Positions 9,261 through 17,364 of a DNA stretch of 64,000 nt are shown one piece after another. Positions within the stretch are counted from its first letter, which is position 1, and the number at the start of each line of letters is the position of its first letter. Made by a program: the position numbers and the translations under genes. The stretch comes from Knoellia remsis (lineage in GTDB: Bacteria > Actinomycetota > Actinomycetes > Actinomycetales > Dermatophilaceae), in assembly GCF_003002895.1 (NCBI RefSeq), contig NZ_PVTI01000003.1, forward strand, positions 1-64,000. Direction: 5' to 3'. The notes beneath the pieces were generated by a model that was not told the DNA's origin, did no database searches, and saw only the letters and a list, made by a program, of their open reading frames with translations.

Positions 9261-9788
9261 GTGACAGACGTACGCAACGCCGTCGAGGATGAACTCAAGC
9301 GGCTCGAAGAGGACATCCTCTACACCGAGAAGGGTCACTTCTCTGCTTCCAACGAACATGGCCGGATCCACCTCGCCCTCGGCCTCCTCGCCACCATCAC
9401 TTCCGCTGTCGCCGCCACGACAATCATCGGTAAGAGCGACCCGTGGATCCCCGGAGTCCTCGCCCTGATCGCAGCCGTCGCCTCCGCTGTCCTTACGTTC
9501 GTCAAGCCCGACGAACGCGCCGCACAACATCTTCAAAGTGGCCGAGCCCTCGGAGCGCTCCGAGTCCGGATCCGCCAAACGCGAACCATCGACCTACCGG
9601 CGGACCATGACGTGGACGCCGCCACGTGGAAGGCCACGATACAAGACCTGACTACCCTGAAGGCCGACGTGGACAACTCCGCACCGCCGGTGAGCGACCG
9701 GATCTTCAAGAAGGCGCAACAGAAGATCCAGCAGGGTGACTTCAAGCACGACACCGTCCCCGACGCCGAAGAACCACCACGGCCCTGA
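9261..9788 (+). CDS. SLATT-domain two-helix membrane effector
   Basis: The 175-residue product begins with a charged helix (VEDELKRLEEDILYTEKGH). It then has two adjacent transmembrane helices at about residues 34-55 and 62-81, and a cytoplasmic helical tail. This is the layout of SLATT domains, which are thought to form pores or disrupt membranes when triggered by SMODS-made signals. The GTG start follows the synthase stop by one base. The ATPase, E2/E1 or HORMA-type accessory genes of larger CBASS loci are absent, so this is a minimal two-gene system. Specific residues for ligand binding cannot be assigned. Confidence 0.85.
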   Translation: MTDVRNAVEDELKRLEEDILYTEKGHFSASNEHGRIHLALGLLATITSAVAATTIIGKSDPWIPGVLALIAAVASAVLTFVKPDERAAQHLQSGRALGALRVRIRQTRTIDLPADHDVDAATWKATIQDLTTLKADVDNSAPPVSDRIFKKAQQKIQQGDFKHDTVPDAEEPPRP

Positions 9789-10139
9789 TGCAGTCCAGTC
9801 CCTAACCTCGATCTTTCATGGGGCGCGGCTGGTGGGTTGTGATGGCGTCTCGGTGGCCGTCGGCGTCTGATTCTGGCAGTCGGGTACGACACAGAGTGGC
9901 CGGAGGGCGTTCCGGGGCAGGACGTCATACGGCACGACCCGCGACCGCTGAACATGAACAAGCTCACCCTTACCTTGCACGAAGACGTGCATCAACGTGA
10001 TTCATGCGAGGTCTGGTGTGGATGGCTGTGCAACCTTCGCTGCATCTCGACATTGGCGCGGCGATGTGGATGGGCTGCTTGAGTTCGCGTGGGCCTCGCA
10101 CCTGACTGTCAGTGACGCGATTTAGGCTCCGGACCTGTC
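9789..10139. other. 350-bp gap with island repeat, no credible gene
   Basis: No coding frame here looks real. The stretch contains the left copy of the island repeat (9976-10052) and the presumed promoter of the nuclease-like gene. Confidence 0.6.
9976..10052 (+). repeat. Island composite repeat, left copy
   Basis: The copy starts with a TGCACGAAGACGTGCAT palindrome-like block, continues with AACGT and ATTCATG blocks, and ends with CTTCGCTGCATCTCGACA at 10035-10052. The same ordered blocks recur inverted at 11216-11300, and the end block recurs at 12811-12840. It lies about 90 bp upstream of the nuclease-like gene. Confidence 0.6.
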
Positions 10140-11114
10140 ATGGTTCCTACCATGATGGTCAACACCATGACTGCGACCAACCAGCAGCCCGCAAAGGACG
10201 TCCCGGGCGTCATTGAGGTCACGGAGGGCCTGCGCTACTGGGCGCGGACCTCCAGCGGTGACCCGACGGCGATCGCAGCTTCGAGGGCAATCACGCATCA
10301 CAACTGGCATGCTGCCGACTCGATGCCCGCTCCCCGGCACTACGATTCATCGGCGGCGCGCTCTGCCCTGGAAGCCGTGAGAGCAGGCGTGCTCCCGCGC
10401 GAGGCCTTCAACGACGAAGCCGACGGCGACGTACCCCGCACCACCACCGGCATGCAGGCTGCCGTCACGCTGAAGCTGCTGCACGACGCGGGTGCTCCAC
10501 TCGAGCTCATGAGCGTGCTGACCGACGCCTATGGCGTGGACATCCACGACGTGAGCCTGGTTTGGGTGCGGCCTGGGTCCGATGAGCACGAAGTCGTGGA
10601 GCAGAACCGGATCGAAGGGACCGGTTCGGATGGATTCCAGCGAGGCGGCAGGCCCTACGTGGAGCCCTCTCTTGAGGACGAGGACGAGGAGTCGAGCGCA
10701 GAGCCAGCGTTCGTCCCTTGGAACAGCGATGCGATCGACCGCGGCACCAAAGCGCACAAGAAACTTGAGAATGAGCTCGCCCAACTCGTCCGCGAGAGAG
10801 GCCTGCTGCCCCTCTCACCTCATGGCGGTGACGAGCCGTTCGACGTGGCGTGGGTGGCAGATGGGGTGCTGCATATCTGCGAGGTAAAGAGCCTCACCCA
10901 GGCGAATCAGGAGTCACAGCTGCGGCTGGGCCTCGGTCAACTGCTCGGCTACCTGTACAGGACGAAGGCCGAGCACTGGCCCGGCATCGACCGGAAGCGC
11001 GGCGTACTGGCAGTCGAGGGTGCTCCGAAACATCTCGACTGGGTGGATGTCTGCGCGGAGCACGGCGTCACGCTGACCTGGCCCGAGCACTTCTCCGAAC
11101 TGTTTGGCGCCTGA
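10140..11114 (+). CDS. PD-(D/E)XK nuclease-like protein
   Basis: The C-terminal 120 residues of this 324-residue protein carry a restriction-endonuclease-like core. D235 lies in PFDVAWVADG, E248 and K250 lie in ICEVKSL, and a Q-x3-Y helix (GQLLGYLY) follows, as in several PD-(D/E)XK families. The first 150 residues are unfamiliar. An acidic linker (EDEDEESSAEP) joins the halves. Several in-frame ATGs exist (10140, 10155 and 10167) and none has a clear ribosome site; I used the first. It stands alone between two inverted copies of the island repeat. A role in defence is inferred from context. Confidence 0.7.
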   Translation: MVPTMMVNTMTATNQQPAKDVPGVIEVTEGLRYWARTSSGDPTAIAASRAITHHNWHAADSMPAPRHYDSSAARSALEAVRAGVLPREAFNDEADGDVPRTTTGMQAAVTLKLLHDAGAPLELMSVLTDAYGVDIHDVSLVWVRPGSDEHEVVEQNRIEGTGSDGFQRGGRPYVEPSLEDEDEESSAEPAFVPWNSDAIDRGTKAHKKLENELAQLVRERGLLPLSPHGGDEPFDVAWVADGVLHICEVKSLTQANQESQLRLGLGQLLGYLYRTKAEHWPGIDRKRGVLAVEGAPKHLDWVDVCAEHGVTLTWPEHFSELFGA

Positions 11115-11215
11115 ACAGCGGCAGTGTCCGCGCTCCTGGGTCGCGACGGACTTTGCGCCAGCCAGCCAAGATCGCGGATATGCGCAAAGTGCCCCGCACG
11201 CGATCGTGCAGTGCT

Positions 11216-11300
11216 CGCTGCATCTCGACACGAGATGCAGCGAAGTCTGTAAGAAGTGCCGTTGATTCCATGAATTAGCCGACGTTATGCACTTCGTGCA
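11216..11300 (-). repeat. Island composite repeat, inverted copy with 12-bp hairpin
   Basis: A perfect 12-bp stem (CGCTGCATCTCG, loop ACA, complement) lies at 11216-11242. Read on the minus strand, the region gives TGCACGAAG, TGCAT, AACGT, ATTCATG and CTTCGCTGCATCTCG in the same order as the copy at 9976. It sits between the convergent 3' ends of the nuclease-like and HEPN-motif genes and could also end transcription. Confidence 0.6.
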
Positions 11301-11390
11301 TGTTGCATCACGGTGTTTGGTCGACCTAGACCGTCTACAGGCTTGCGAGGATTGGGCTGGCGGCCCGGGGTGCAGGAGCCAGTTGGCGGC

Positions 11391-12548
11391 TTAGTAGTCC
11401 ATGTTGTCGATCATCGCTTGCCGGTAGGCGTGCGCCTCGACCAACTTCTCCACGTCGCCCTCCGACTCGAGGCAGTCAGCCACCTGCGTCCTGAACTCTG
11501 CGTCGAATCGAACGTCGAGTCCGGAGTCGATCCACGCCATCGCGTGCGGAACCGACTTGGCCAGGTAAGCATCGATCTCGTCGAACAGCGCGAAGACGCC
11601 CTCGATGTCGGTCTCCGAAACCGAGTGGAACGAGAACAGCGGGCTGTCACGGATGCTTGACAGCCCGACTGGCAGCGCCCCGATGCCCGGCGTGTGCAGG
11701 TACACGGTTGCGCCGTGACCCTTCTCGAACCCGCCGTGCGAATAGGGGTTCCGCCACCGCTCGACCACCTCGGCCAGCCGCTCCCTCAGGCGCACCGCCT
11801 CCGGGTCCGAGTGGCCGATCACTCGCCGCCACTTCTCGCCCCAACGGTCGCCGATGATCTTGGTCAGGTCGTCCGCGGTCGGGTCGAAATTGAGGAAGGG
11901 CAGCGCCAGGACGAGGTCGTGCTCGAGCGAACTCAGGAAGGCTGAGATCGCAGCGACGAGGTCGTGGGATGCATTCAGCGCCATGACGTTCTTGCCCAGC
12001 AGGAAGGATGACCAAGTGCCGAACTCACTCGTCCCGCTCTCGCTCACGTCCTCGACCACGTCGGGGTTGGTGGCCCGCTCGCGGAAGTAGCTATACGCCC
12101 GACGCAATTGCCGGTGCTGATTCACAACCGTGACATTCCCTGCGTTGAGGGTGTCGCCCGCACTCTCTGCCAACAGCGCCTCGACGGTCCTTACTGCCGA
12201 CACCAACTTCTTCCGCATCTGAGTAAGTAACTCGTCCGCCTGCTCTTCGGTGAGGTCACCGGCGATGCGTAGCCGGAGGCCGAACTTCTGGTGGGCGAGT
12301 TCGCAGGGATACCCCTTGTAGGTGAAGGTCATCCACCACGCGACCTTCTCGCCCGGCCCGTTGTGCCGTATCCCGATGAGCGTGAGCGCGTGCCGGAACA
12401 ACACCGGGATCGGCGCCTCGTTGGGCAGCAGCGTCACTCGGTAGGACGGTTGGTCGTAGTTGCGCTCCTCGTGCGGGATCGGCTGGCCGAAATCCCGTAG
12501 CGCAGTCTTGGACAGGCGTTCGCCTGTCCCCTCTTCCGTTGTTGACAC
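11391..12548 (-). CDS. Uncharacterised protein with HEPN-type RNPYSH motif
   Basis: I do not recognise the family of this 385-residue soluble protein. Near residue 266 it has ERWRNPYSHGG. This fits the R-x4-H motif (R266 and H271, with N267) of HEPN ribonucleases, and a helical context fits too. A second long helical stretch (EEQADELLTQMRKKLVSAVR) lies at about 101-120. A HEPN RNase or RNA-binding role in phage defence is an inference from this motif and from the island. It is divergent from the PIN gene across 386 bp. It could instead be an ApeA- or AbiV-like protein. Confidence 0.65.
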   Translation of the reverse strand: MSTTEEGTGERLSKTALRDFGQPIPHEERNYDQPSYRVTLLPNEAPIPVLFRHALTLIGIRHNGPGEKVAWWMTFTYKGYPCELAHQKFGLRLRIAGDLTEEQADELLTQMRKKLVSAVRTVEALLAESAGDTLNAGNVTVVNQHRQLRRAYSYFRERATNPDVVEDVSESGTSEFGTWSSFLLGKNVMALNASHDLVAAISAFLSSLEHDLVLALPFLNFDPTADDLTKIIGDRWGEKWRRVIGHSDPEAVRLRERLAEVVERWRNPYSHGGFEKGHGATVYLHTPGIGALPVGLSSIRDSPLFSFHSVSETDIEGVFALFDEIDAYLAKSVPHAMAWIDSGLDVRFDAEFRTQVADCLESEGDVEKLVEAHAYRQAMIDNMDY

Positions 12549-12934
12549 CCCCAGAGGATGCCAGGTGACGGTCCTGCGGACGATCCGCTTCCGGCTTTAG
12601 ATCCGGTGGGTCGGTCACAGGAGGCAACCAGACGCACGCGGTCTGTTGAACCGTGTCTCGTCTTGCCCATGAGCGTTGGCGCAGTGGCGCTACGAATCTA
12701 CGTCCTTGTGGGCGCAGTGACGCGTGCGCGGCCCGTGGCGCGCACAGCCCCACTCTTCATGATCGTCGTGAGAGACCGCTCCTGTGCAATGTGCAACGCC
12801 CGGGCTCGCGCAACCTTTGATGCATCTCGACAGATGCAGCCAACAAGATTGAACTTTGGCCCGGAGATGCCGACGAACAACTTTGAGCCGCCATGGACCC
12901 CGCGAGCCGGGAAGTGCGCAGCTAGGGTCAACCG
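12549..12934. other. 386-bp divergent gap with island repeat
   Basis: This stretch lies between the divergent HEPN-motif and PIN genes. It holds the third copy of the island repeat end block (12811-12840). I see no credible gene. Confidence 0.6.
12811..12840 (+). repeat. Island repeat end block, third copy
   Basis: The block reads GCAACCTTTG then ATGCATCTCGACAGATGCAG. It contains a 7-bp inverted repeat (TGCATCT, loop CGAC, AGATGCA). The first 23 bases match 10030-10052 except at two positions. It lies about 95 bp upstream of the PIN gene, the same distance as the first copy from the nuclease-like gene. Confidence 0.65.
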
Positions 12935-13594
12935 ATGCTGCATTTGCTCGTTGACACATCGACGTGGCTGGACCTGGCGAAGCGGCGCGACGGCCAGCGA
13001 TGGATCGTGGCCATCCGCCTGCTCGTGCACCAGGGCGCACTGGAGCTGCTCGTGCCCTCGGTGGTGATCGACGAATACGAGCGCAACCGTGCACGGGTTG
13101 AAGCCTCCATGACGGCGAGCATCGAGCAGCGCTTCAAGCTCATCAAGCAGGACCTCGACGAGTACGGCGGCACCGACTACGAGCAGGCGCTAAAGCTCAT
13201 CGACGAACTCGCCCACGAGGTGCCGCTCATCGGCGCCATGACCACGCGCAACTTCGACGAGGTCCTGGACTTGTTGCGCGCCGGTCGCCCGGTCCACGCG
13301 ACAGACGATGCCCACCGGCGGGTCGTGGAGCGCGGCCTGAGCAAGCGTGCCCCCTTCCATCGCTCCCGCAACAGCGTGGCCGACGCCCTACTTATCGAGC
13401 TGTTCGCCTCTCACACTCGCAAGGCCGACCTCTCCAATGAGCCGCATGCCTTCGTCACCTCCAACAGCGACGACTTCTCCCTGACCAAAATACCGGGAGT
13501 CGGTACGCTGAACGCGCCATGGTCTCGTGCTGTGACCGGCACGTCTGGGCGTGACCTCGCCTACACTGCCGCGCCCGTAGGGTGTTCACCATGA
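12935..13594 (+). CDS. PIN-domain protein
   Basis: The 219-residue product has the PIN pattern: N-terminal HLLVDTSTWLDLAKR with a catalytic Asp at residue 7, a central acidic segment, RNSVADALLIELF with Asp and Glu, and FVTSNSDDFS near residue 175. PIN domains are metal-dependent RNases. The start has AGGG seven bases upstream. The last 25 residues read into the upstream region of the SIMPL gene and overlap it by 4 bp. They look non-homologous, which suggests that the 3' end was cut at the right edge of the island. No partner antitoxin gene is adjacent, so this is not a standard VapBC pair. Confidence 0.75.
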   Translation: MLHLLVDTSTWLDLAKRRDGQRWIVAIRLLVHQGALELLVPSVVIDEYERNRARVEASMTASIEQRFKLIKQDLDEYGGTDYEQALKLIDELAHEVPLIGAMTTRNFDEVLDLLRAGRPVHATDDAHRRVVERGLSKRAPFHRSRNSVADALLIELFASHTRKADLSNEPHAFVTSNSDDFSLTKIPGVGTLNAPWSRAVTGTSGRDLAYTAAPVGCSP

Positions 13595-14214
13595 CCGACC
13601 ACGTCGAAGTCACCGGCCACGGCTCCCACCTCGTCGTTCCCGACCTCGTCCTCGTGCGCGCCCGCGTGCAGGTGCAGGCGGACGATGTCGCGAGCGCCCT
13701 TGGGCAGGCGTCCGAGCGCACCGCCGCCGCGCTCCAGGCCGCGGCCGACCACGGCGTGGAGGCCACCGACCGGCGCACCGCGGACGTGGGCATCCACCCG
13801 CGCTACGACCGCGAGGGACAGGTCGTCGCGGGCTACACGGCATACCAGGCGTTCGTCCTCACGGTCCGCGACCCCGACCGCGTGGGCGACCTCATCCAGG
13901 CTCTCGCGGGGGCGGCCGGTGACGCGCTCGCCGTCGACGGGATCGAGATGACGGCGGAGCAGACGCCGGTCGCGAACGAGGCGGTGCGCGAGGCGGCCTT
14001 CGCCGACGCACGCGAGCGCGCCTCCTTGTATGCCCGCCTCGCCGGCGCCTCGCTGGGGCGGGTCCTCGAGGTGCGCGAAGGCGCGGTCGACCCGGGACTC
14101 CCTCGGCCGATGATGGCGCGGGCGGCGGCGTTCGATGCCGGCTCCATGCCGATGGAGGGCGGCACGCACGAGCTGACGACGACGATCACCGTGCGGTGGG
14201 AGCTGGTGTCATGA
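13591..14214 (+). CDS. SIMPL-domain (DUF541) protein
   Basis: The 207-residue protein starts with the typical VEVTGHGSHLVVPDL strand and has the paired beta-strand/helix repeats of SIMPL proteins. These include an LVLVRARVQVQ strand and a C-terminal TTTITVRWEL strand. No signal peptide is seen, which fits the short cytoplasmic actinobacterial form. Family members have varied, poorly defined roles. ATG 13591 is preferred over GTG 13582 because conserved sequence begins there. It marks the return to native DNA after the island. Confidence 0.85.
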   Translation: MTDHVEVTGHGSHLVVPDLVLVRARVQVQADDVASALGQASERTAAALQAAADHGVEATDRRTADVGIHPRYDREGQVVAGYTAYQAFVLTVRDPDRVGDLIQALAGAAGDALAVDGIEMTAEQTPVANEAVREAAFADARERASLYARLAGASLGRVLEVREGAVDPGLPRPMMARAAAFDAGSMPMEGGTHELTTTITVRWELVS

Positions 14215-14224
14215 GTGGCGGCGC

Positions 14225-14842
14225 ATGAGCTGGGTCGACGCGCTCGGCTGGTTCGGCTCGGCCCTGCTCGTCTTCTCGCTGCTCCAGGCGCGGATCCTGC
14301 GACTGCGGGTCCTCAACACGATCGCGTGCCTCATCCTCGTCGGGTTCAACGCCCTCGTCGGGGTGTGGCCGATGGTCGCGATGAACGTCGTGCTCGCCCT
14401 CATCAACCTGTGGTTCATCGCGCGGATGCTGCGAGAACGCCGTGACGAGAACGCCTTCCGCGTCCTCGAGGTCGAGGAGGACGACGCCTACCTGCAGCAC
14501 TTCCTCGACGTGGAGCGGGCCGACATCGCCCGCTTCAACCCGGGCTTCGTCGGCGTCACGGAGTCGGCGACGCGCTACGCCTGGCTCGTCCTGCACGGCC
14601 ACGAGACGGTCGGCGTCGTCATCGTGAGCGATGCCGGCGACGGGGTCGGACAGGTCGAGCTCGACTACGTCACGGAGCGCTATCGCGACTTCACGCCGGG
14701 CGAGTTCGTGTGGCGCTCCAGCGGACTGCTCGCGGGGCACGGGTGGCGCTCCATCCGCACTCCGGCGGGCATGGTGGGCGCGTACTACGAGCGGCTCGGG
14801 TTCCGCCGCGACGGCTCCGCCTGGGCCCTCGACCTCCCCTGA
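14225..14842 (+). CDS. Membrane protein with C-terminal GNAT-like domain
   Basis: The 205-residue protein has three predicted membrane helices in its first 75 residues (ALGWFGSALLVFSLLQAR, TIACLILVGFNALVGVW and MVAMNVVLALINLWFIA), similar to YgjV-type proteins. A soluble domain follows. Its end (MVGAYYERLGFRRDG) resembles the last strand and helix of GNAT acetyltransferases. A canonical acetyl-CoA loop (Q/R-x-x-G-x-G/A) is not evident, so activity is uncertain. It lies 10 bp after the SIMPL gene and is probably cotranscribed. Confidence 0.75.
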   Translation: MSWVDALGWFGSALLVFSLLQARILRLRVLNTIACLILVGFNALVGVWPMVAMNVVLALINLWFIARMLRERRDENAFRVLEVEEDDAYLQHFLDVERADIARFNPGFVGVTESATRYAWLVLHGHETVGVVIVSDAGDGVGQVELDYVTERYRDFTPGEFVWRSSGLLAGHGWRSIRTPAGMVGAYYERLGFRRDGSAWALDLP

Positions 14843-14858
14843 CCCCGACGGGAGGGCG

Positions 14859-15740
14859 TCAGCGGTCGGTGCGGGCGCCGCGGTCGAGGGTGATCTTGAC
14901 CCGGTGTCCGGTGATGACGGTCGCGAGCCACCCGAGGCCCACCGCCCAGCCAGCGATGACGTCGGTGAGCCAGTGGTGGCCGAGGAAGACGCGGGACAGG
15001 CCCATCCCGACGACGAGCACCGCGGCGACGGCGACGACCGTCACCCGCCACCACCTGCGCGTCAGCCAGATCACGAGCAGGTATGCCGCGATGCCGAGGA
15101 CCACGGTCGCGTTGAGTGTGTGCCCCGACGGGAAGCTCGGTGAGCTCTCGAAGGGCGGGACCGCGAGCGCCTGCGGCGGCCGGGCCCGAGCCGTGAGCTC
15201 CTTGCCGGAGACGGTGATGGCGAGCCCGCCGAGACCGGCGATGGTCATGAGGACGACGGGTGTCCAGCGGCGCTTCCACAGCGCGAGTCCGACGGCGACG
15301 ACGACAGCGATGACGGGCATGAGCACCTGTCCGCCGAGGTCGGTGAAGTCGGTCGCGAGGGCGTCGCGCATCGGCGTGCGCAGCGAGACGGCAGCGTCGA
15401 GGACGGGCTGGTCGACGGTGGCGATGCCGTCACCCGCAGCCACGTCCTCGTAGACCTCGGCCGCGACCGAGTTCAGCCCGACGGCGATCGCGAGGCCGAT
15501 GCCGGCGGTGAGGACAAGCGCGACGTTGGCGATCGACCAGCGCACGAGCCGGGCCACCTGGGCCGCGGCGAGTGTCACGAGGCGGGCGAACGCGCGCCCA
15601 GCGCCGCTGCGCCAGTGCCCGAGGTCCCGTTCGCCGATCCACTCGTCCTCGTGGCGGTCCGCGGGACCGCGGTCCGCGGGGCCGCGACCCTCGGGGCCGC
15701 GGCCCTCGGTGACGGGCGGCTGGGAGGAGGCGGACGGCAT
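14859..15740 (-). CDS. PAP2-family membrane phosphatase
   Basis: The 293-residue membrane protein carries all three PAP2 motifs: KELTARARP, SFPSGH and SRVFLGHHWLTDV. Catalysis uses the two histidines and the Asp charge relay. Five or six helices are seen. Substrates in this family are lipid phosphates such as undecaprenyl pyrophosphate or phosphatidic acid. The N-terminus has an odd charged tandem repeat (EGRGPEGRGPADRGPADR) encoded by short direct DNA repeats near 15650-15715. Confidence 0.9.
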   Translation of the reverse strand: MPSASSQPPVTEGRGPEGRGPADRGPADRHEDEWIGERDLGHWRSGAGRAFARLVTLAAAQVARLVRWSIANVALVLTAGIGLAIAVGLNSVAAEVYEDVAAGDGIATVDQPVLDAAVSLRTPMRDALATDFTDLGGQVLMPVIAVVVAVGLALWKRRWTPVVLMTIAGLGGLAITVSGKELTARARPPQALAVPPFESSPSFPSGHTLNATVVLGIAAYLLVIWLTRRWWRVTVVAVAAVLVVGMGLSRVFLGHHWLTDVIAGWAVGLGWLATVITGHRVKITLDRGARTDR

Positions 15741-15834
15741 ACGCGATTGTCACACCGCTCCCCCGCGCCGAACGTGAGCGACCCCCGGGCGGCGCGGGGC
15801 CGACCGGGGGTCGTCGATCGTGGGATGGCCACGG

Positions 15835-16200
15835 TGGTGGAGGTGGCGGGAATCGAACCCGCGTCCACTGACGGGAAACCAAGGCTTCTCCGGGTGCAGT
15901 GCGCTATGGAGTTTCTCGGCCCCAGGGCTCGCGCGCACACGTTCCCTGACAGGCCCAGTCGCGTAGGAGTCCCACTGCGTCCCGCGACGTGACGCAGCAG
16001 CGAGTTCTCTAGCTGATGCCAGGCACTGAGTCGAGAACTAGCTCAGGCTGACAGACTTCGGGCTCGCTCAGGCGGCGAGGGCGAAGTCGGTGCGCTTGGA
16101 GTTGGCACCTATGGGTTTGCACGGAGCGTTGACGAGATGACCGTGCATCCTCGACCCGCTTCCCTTGATCCGCCGACCAATGTCGAAACCGATCACCCCC
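15835..16200 (-). ncRNA. ssrA: Transfer-messenger RNA (tmRNA)
   Basis: The 366-nt RNA starts GGGGGTG and ends CACCTCCACCA; these pair as the acceptor stem, with one G-U pair. The T arm GGTTCGATTCC precedes the CCA end, which is encoded. The tag reading frame at 16106-16068 encodes ANSKRTDFALAA followed by TGA, with a GCC resume codon. The tmRNA rescues stalled ribosomes and marks their products for proteolysis with its partner SmpB, encoded 10 kb away. Confidence 0.97.
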
Positions 16201-16358
16201 ATGAAGGGGGCCCATCCCACGCTGTTCAGTTGTGGTTCAACTGTATCTCCCAACGCACGGGCGGTCCGAATCATTTCGGGTGTGCGTATGCCGGGTGCGC
16301 CGGTTGGGCGTGCGTATGCCGGGCGGGGGCGTGCGCGGGCGTGCGCGGCGTGGCGGGG

Positions 16359-17249
16359 TCAGGCCGAAGGCGACGCCGCGACGCGGGTCTCGACGAGTGC
16401 CTCGTCGAGGGCGGCCCCGAGGCTCGTCGTCGGGCGGCCGAGGAGCCGCGAGAGGTCGCCGGTCTCGATGAGCAGCGCCCCCTCCTTGATGCTGGTGTCG
16501 CTCGCGGCGAGCAGCGCCGCGTACCCCTCGGGGAGACCCGCGCCGACCAGCGCCGCCGCGAACTCCGCCTCGGGCAGGTCGCGGTGGGCGACGGCCGTGC
16601 CGGAGCGGCGGGCGAGCTCCGCGGCATACTTGGCGAGGGTGAACGACTCGTCGCCGCCGAGTTCGTAGACCGCCCCCGCGTGGCCGTCCTCGACGAGCGT
16701 CAGGGCCGCCGCCTCGGCGTAGTCGGCGCGGGTGGCGGCACTGATCCGGCCGTCACCGGCCGCGCCGAGGACGACGCCGTGCTCGAGCTGGACCGGGACC
16801 TGCGCGGTGTAGTTCTCGAGGTACCAGCCGTTGCGCAGCACCACCGTGGGCAGACCCGACGCCGCGAGCGCCTCCTCGGTGACCTTGTGCTCGGCGGCGA
16901 GCGCGAGCGGCGAGATGTCGGCGCGGGTGATGCTCGTGTAGGCGAGCAGCTCGACACCGGCACGGACCGCGGCGTCGATGACGTTCTGGTGCTGGACGGC
17001 ACGGTTGCCGACCTCGCTGGCCGAGACGAACAGCAGCCGGTCGATGCCGACGAGGGCGGCGTCGAGGGACGCCGGGTCGTCGTAGTCGCCGACCCGGACG
17101 TCGATGCCGCGGGCGGCGAGGTCGGCGGCCTTGCCCGGGTCGCGGACGAGGGCGGCGACGTGGCCGGGCTGCACGCCCCGGGCGAGAAGGGCGTCGATGG
17201 CGAGGTGGCCGAGCTGGCCGGTGGCTCCGGTGACGAGGTAGGTGGTCAT
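16359..17249 (-). CDS. QorB-like NAD(P)-binding oxidoreductase
   Basis: The 296-residue product is an atypical short-chain dehydrogenase of the NmrA/QorB type. It has a Rossmann motif TGATGQLGHLA at residues 8-18, then VRVGDYDD and LLFVSASEVGNR segments. It lacks a clear YxxxK, as expected for QorB relatives, which bind NADPH and may reduce quinones. ATG 17249 starts the Rossmann fold directly. It is divergent from an HxlR regulator and shares the operator region with it, which fits control by quinone or electrophile stress. Confidence 0.88.
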   Translation of the reverse strand: MTTYLVTGATGQLGHLAIDALLARGVQPGHVAALVRDPGKAADLAARGIDVRVGDYDDPASLDAALVGIDRLLFVSASEVGNRAVQHQNVIDAAVRAGVELLAYTSITRADISPLALAAEHKVTEEALAASGLPTVVLRNGWYLENYTAQVPVQLEHGVVLGAAGDGRISAATRADYAEAAALTLVEDGHAGAVYELGGDESFTLAKYAAELARRSGTAVAHRDLPEAEFAAALVGAGLPEGYAALLAASDTSIKEGALLIETGDLSRLLGRPTTSLGAALDEALVETRVAASPSA

Positions 17250-17321
17250 GGGGTGGCCTTTCGCGGGTTCGGTGGGGGTTCGGTGGTGCTGACGCGAGGA
17301 GGAACCCGGACCGGACGCCCA

Positions 17322-17353
17322 TACTTCCCAAGGGGAAGTACCCACTTTGAAGT
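17322..17353. promoter_or_regulatory. Operator-like palindromes between qorB-like and hxlR-like genes
   Basis: A near-perfect 19-bp palindrome (TACTTCCCAAGGGGAAGTA, 17322-17340) is followed by ACTTTGAAGT (17344-17353). The shared TACTT/AAGTA half-sites in the divergent spacer suggest HxlR binding and joint control of both genes. Confidence 0.65.
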
Positions 17354-17364
17354 AAGGTACCCAC

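Noticed and set aside
9818-10000. 60-residue open frame in the island gap
   Set aside because: It overlaps the repeat region and has no ribosome site or family resemblance.
12935-13594. VapC toxin of a VapBC pair
   Set aside because: No small antitoxin gene precedes or follows it, and at 219 residues it is longer than usual VapC proteins.
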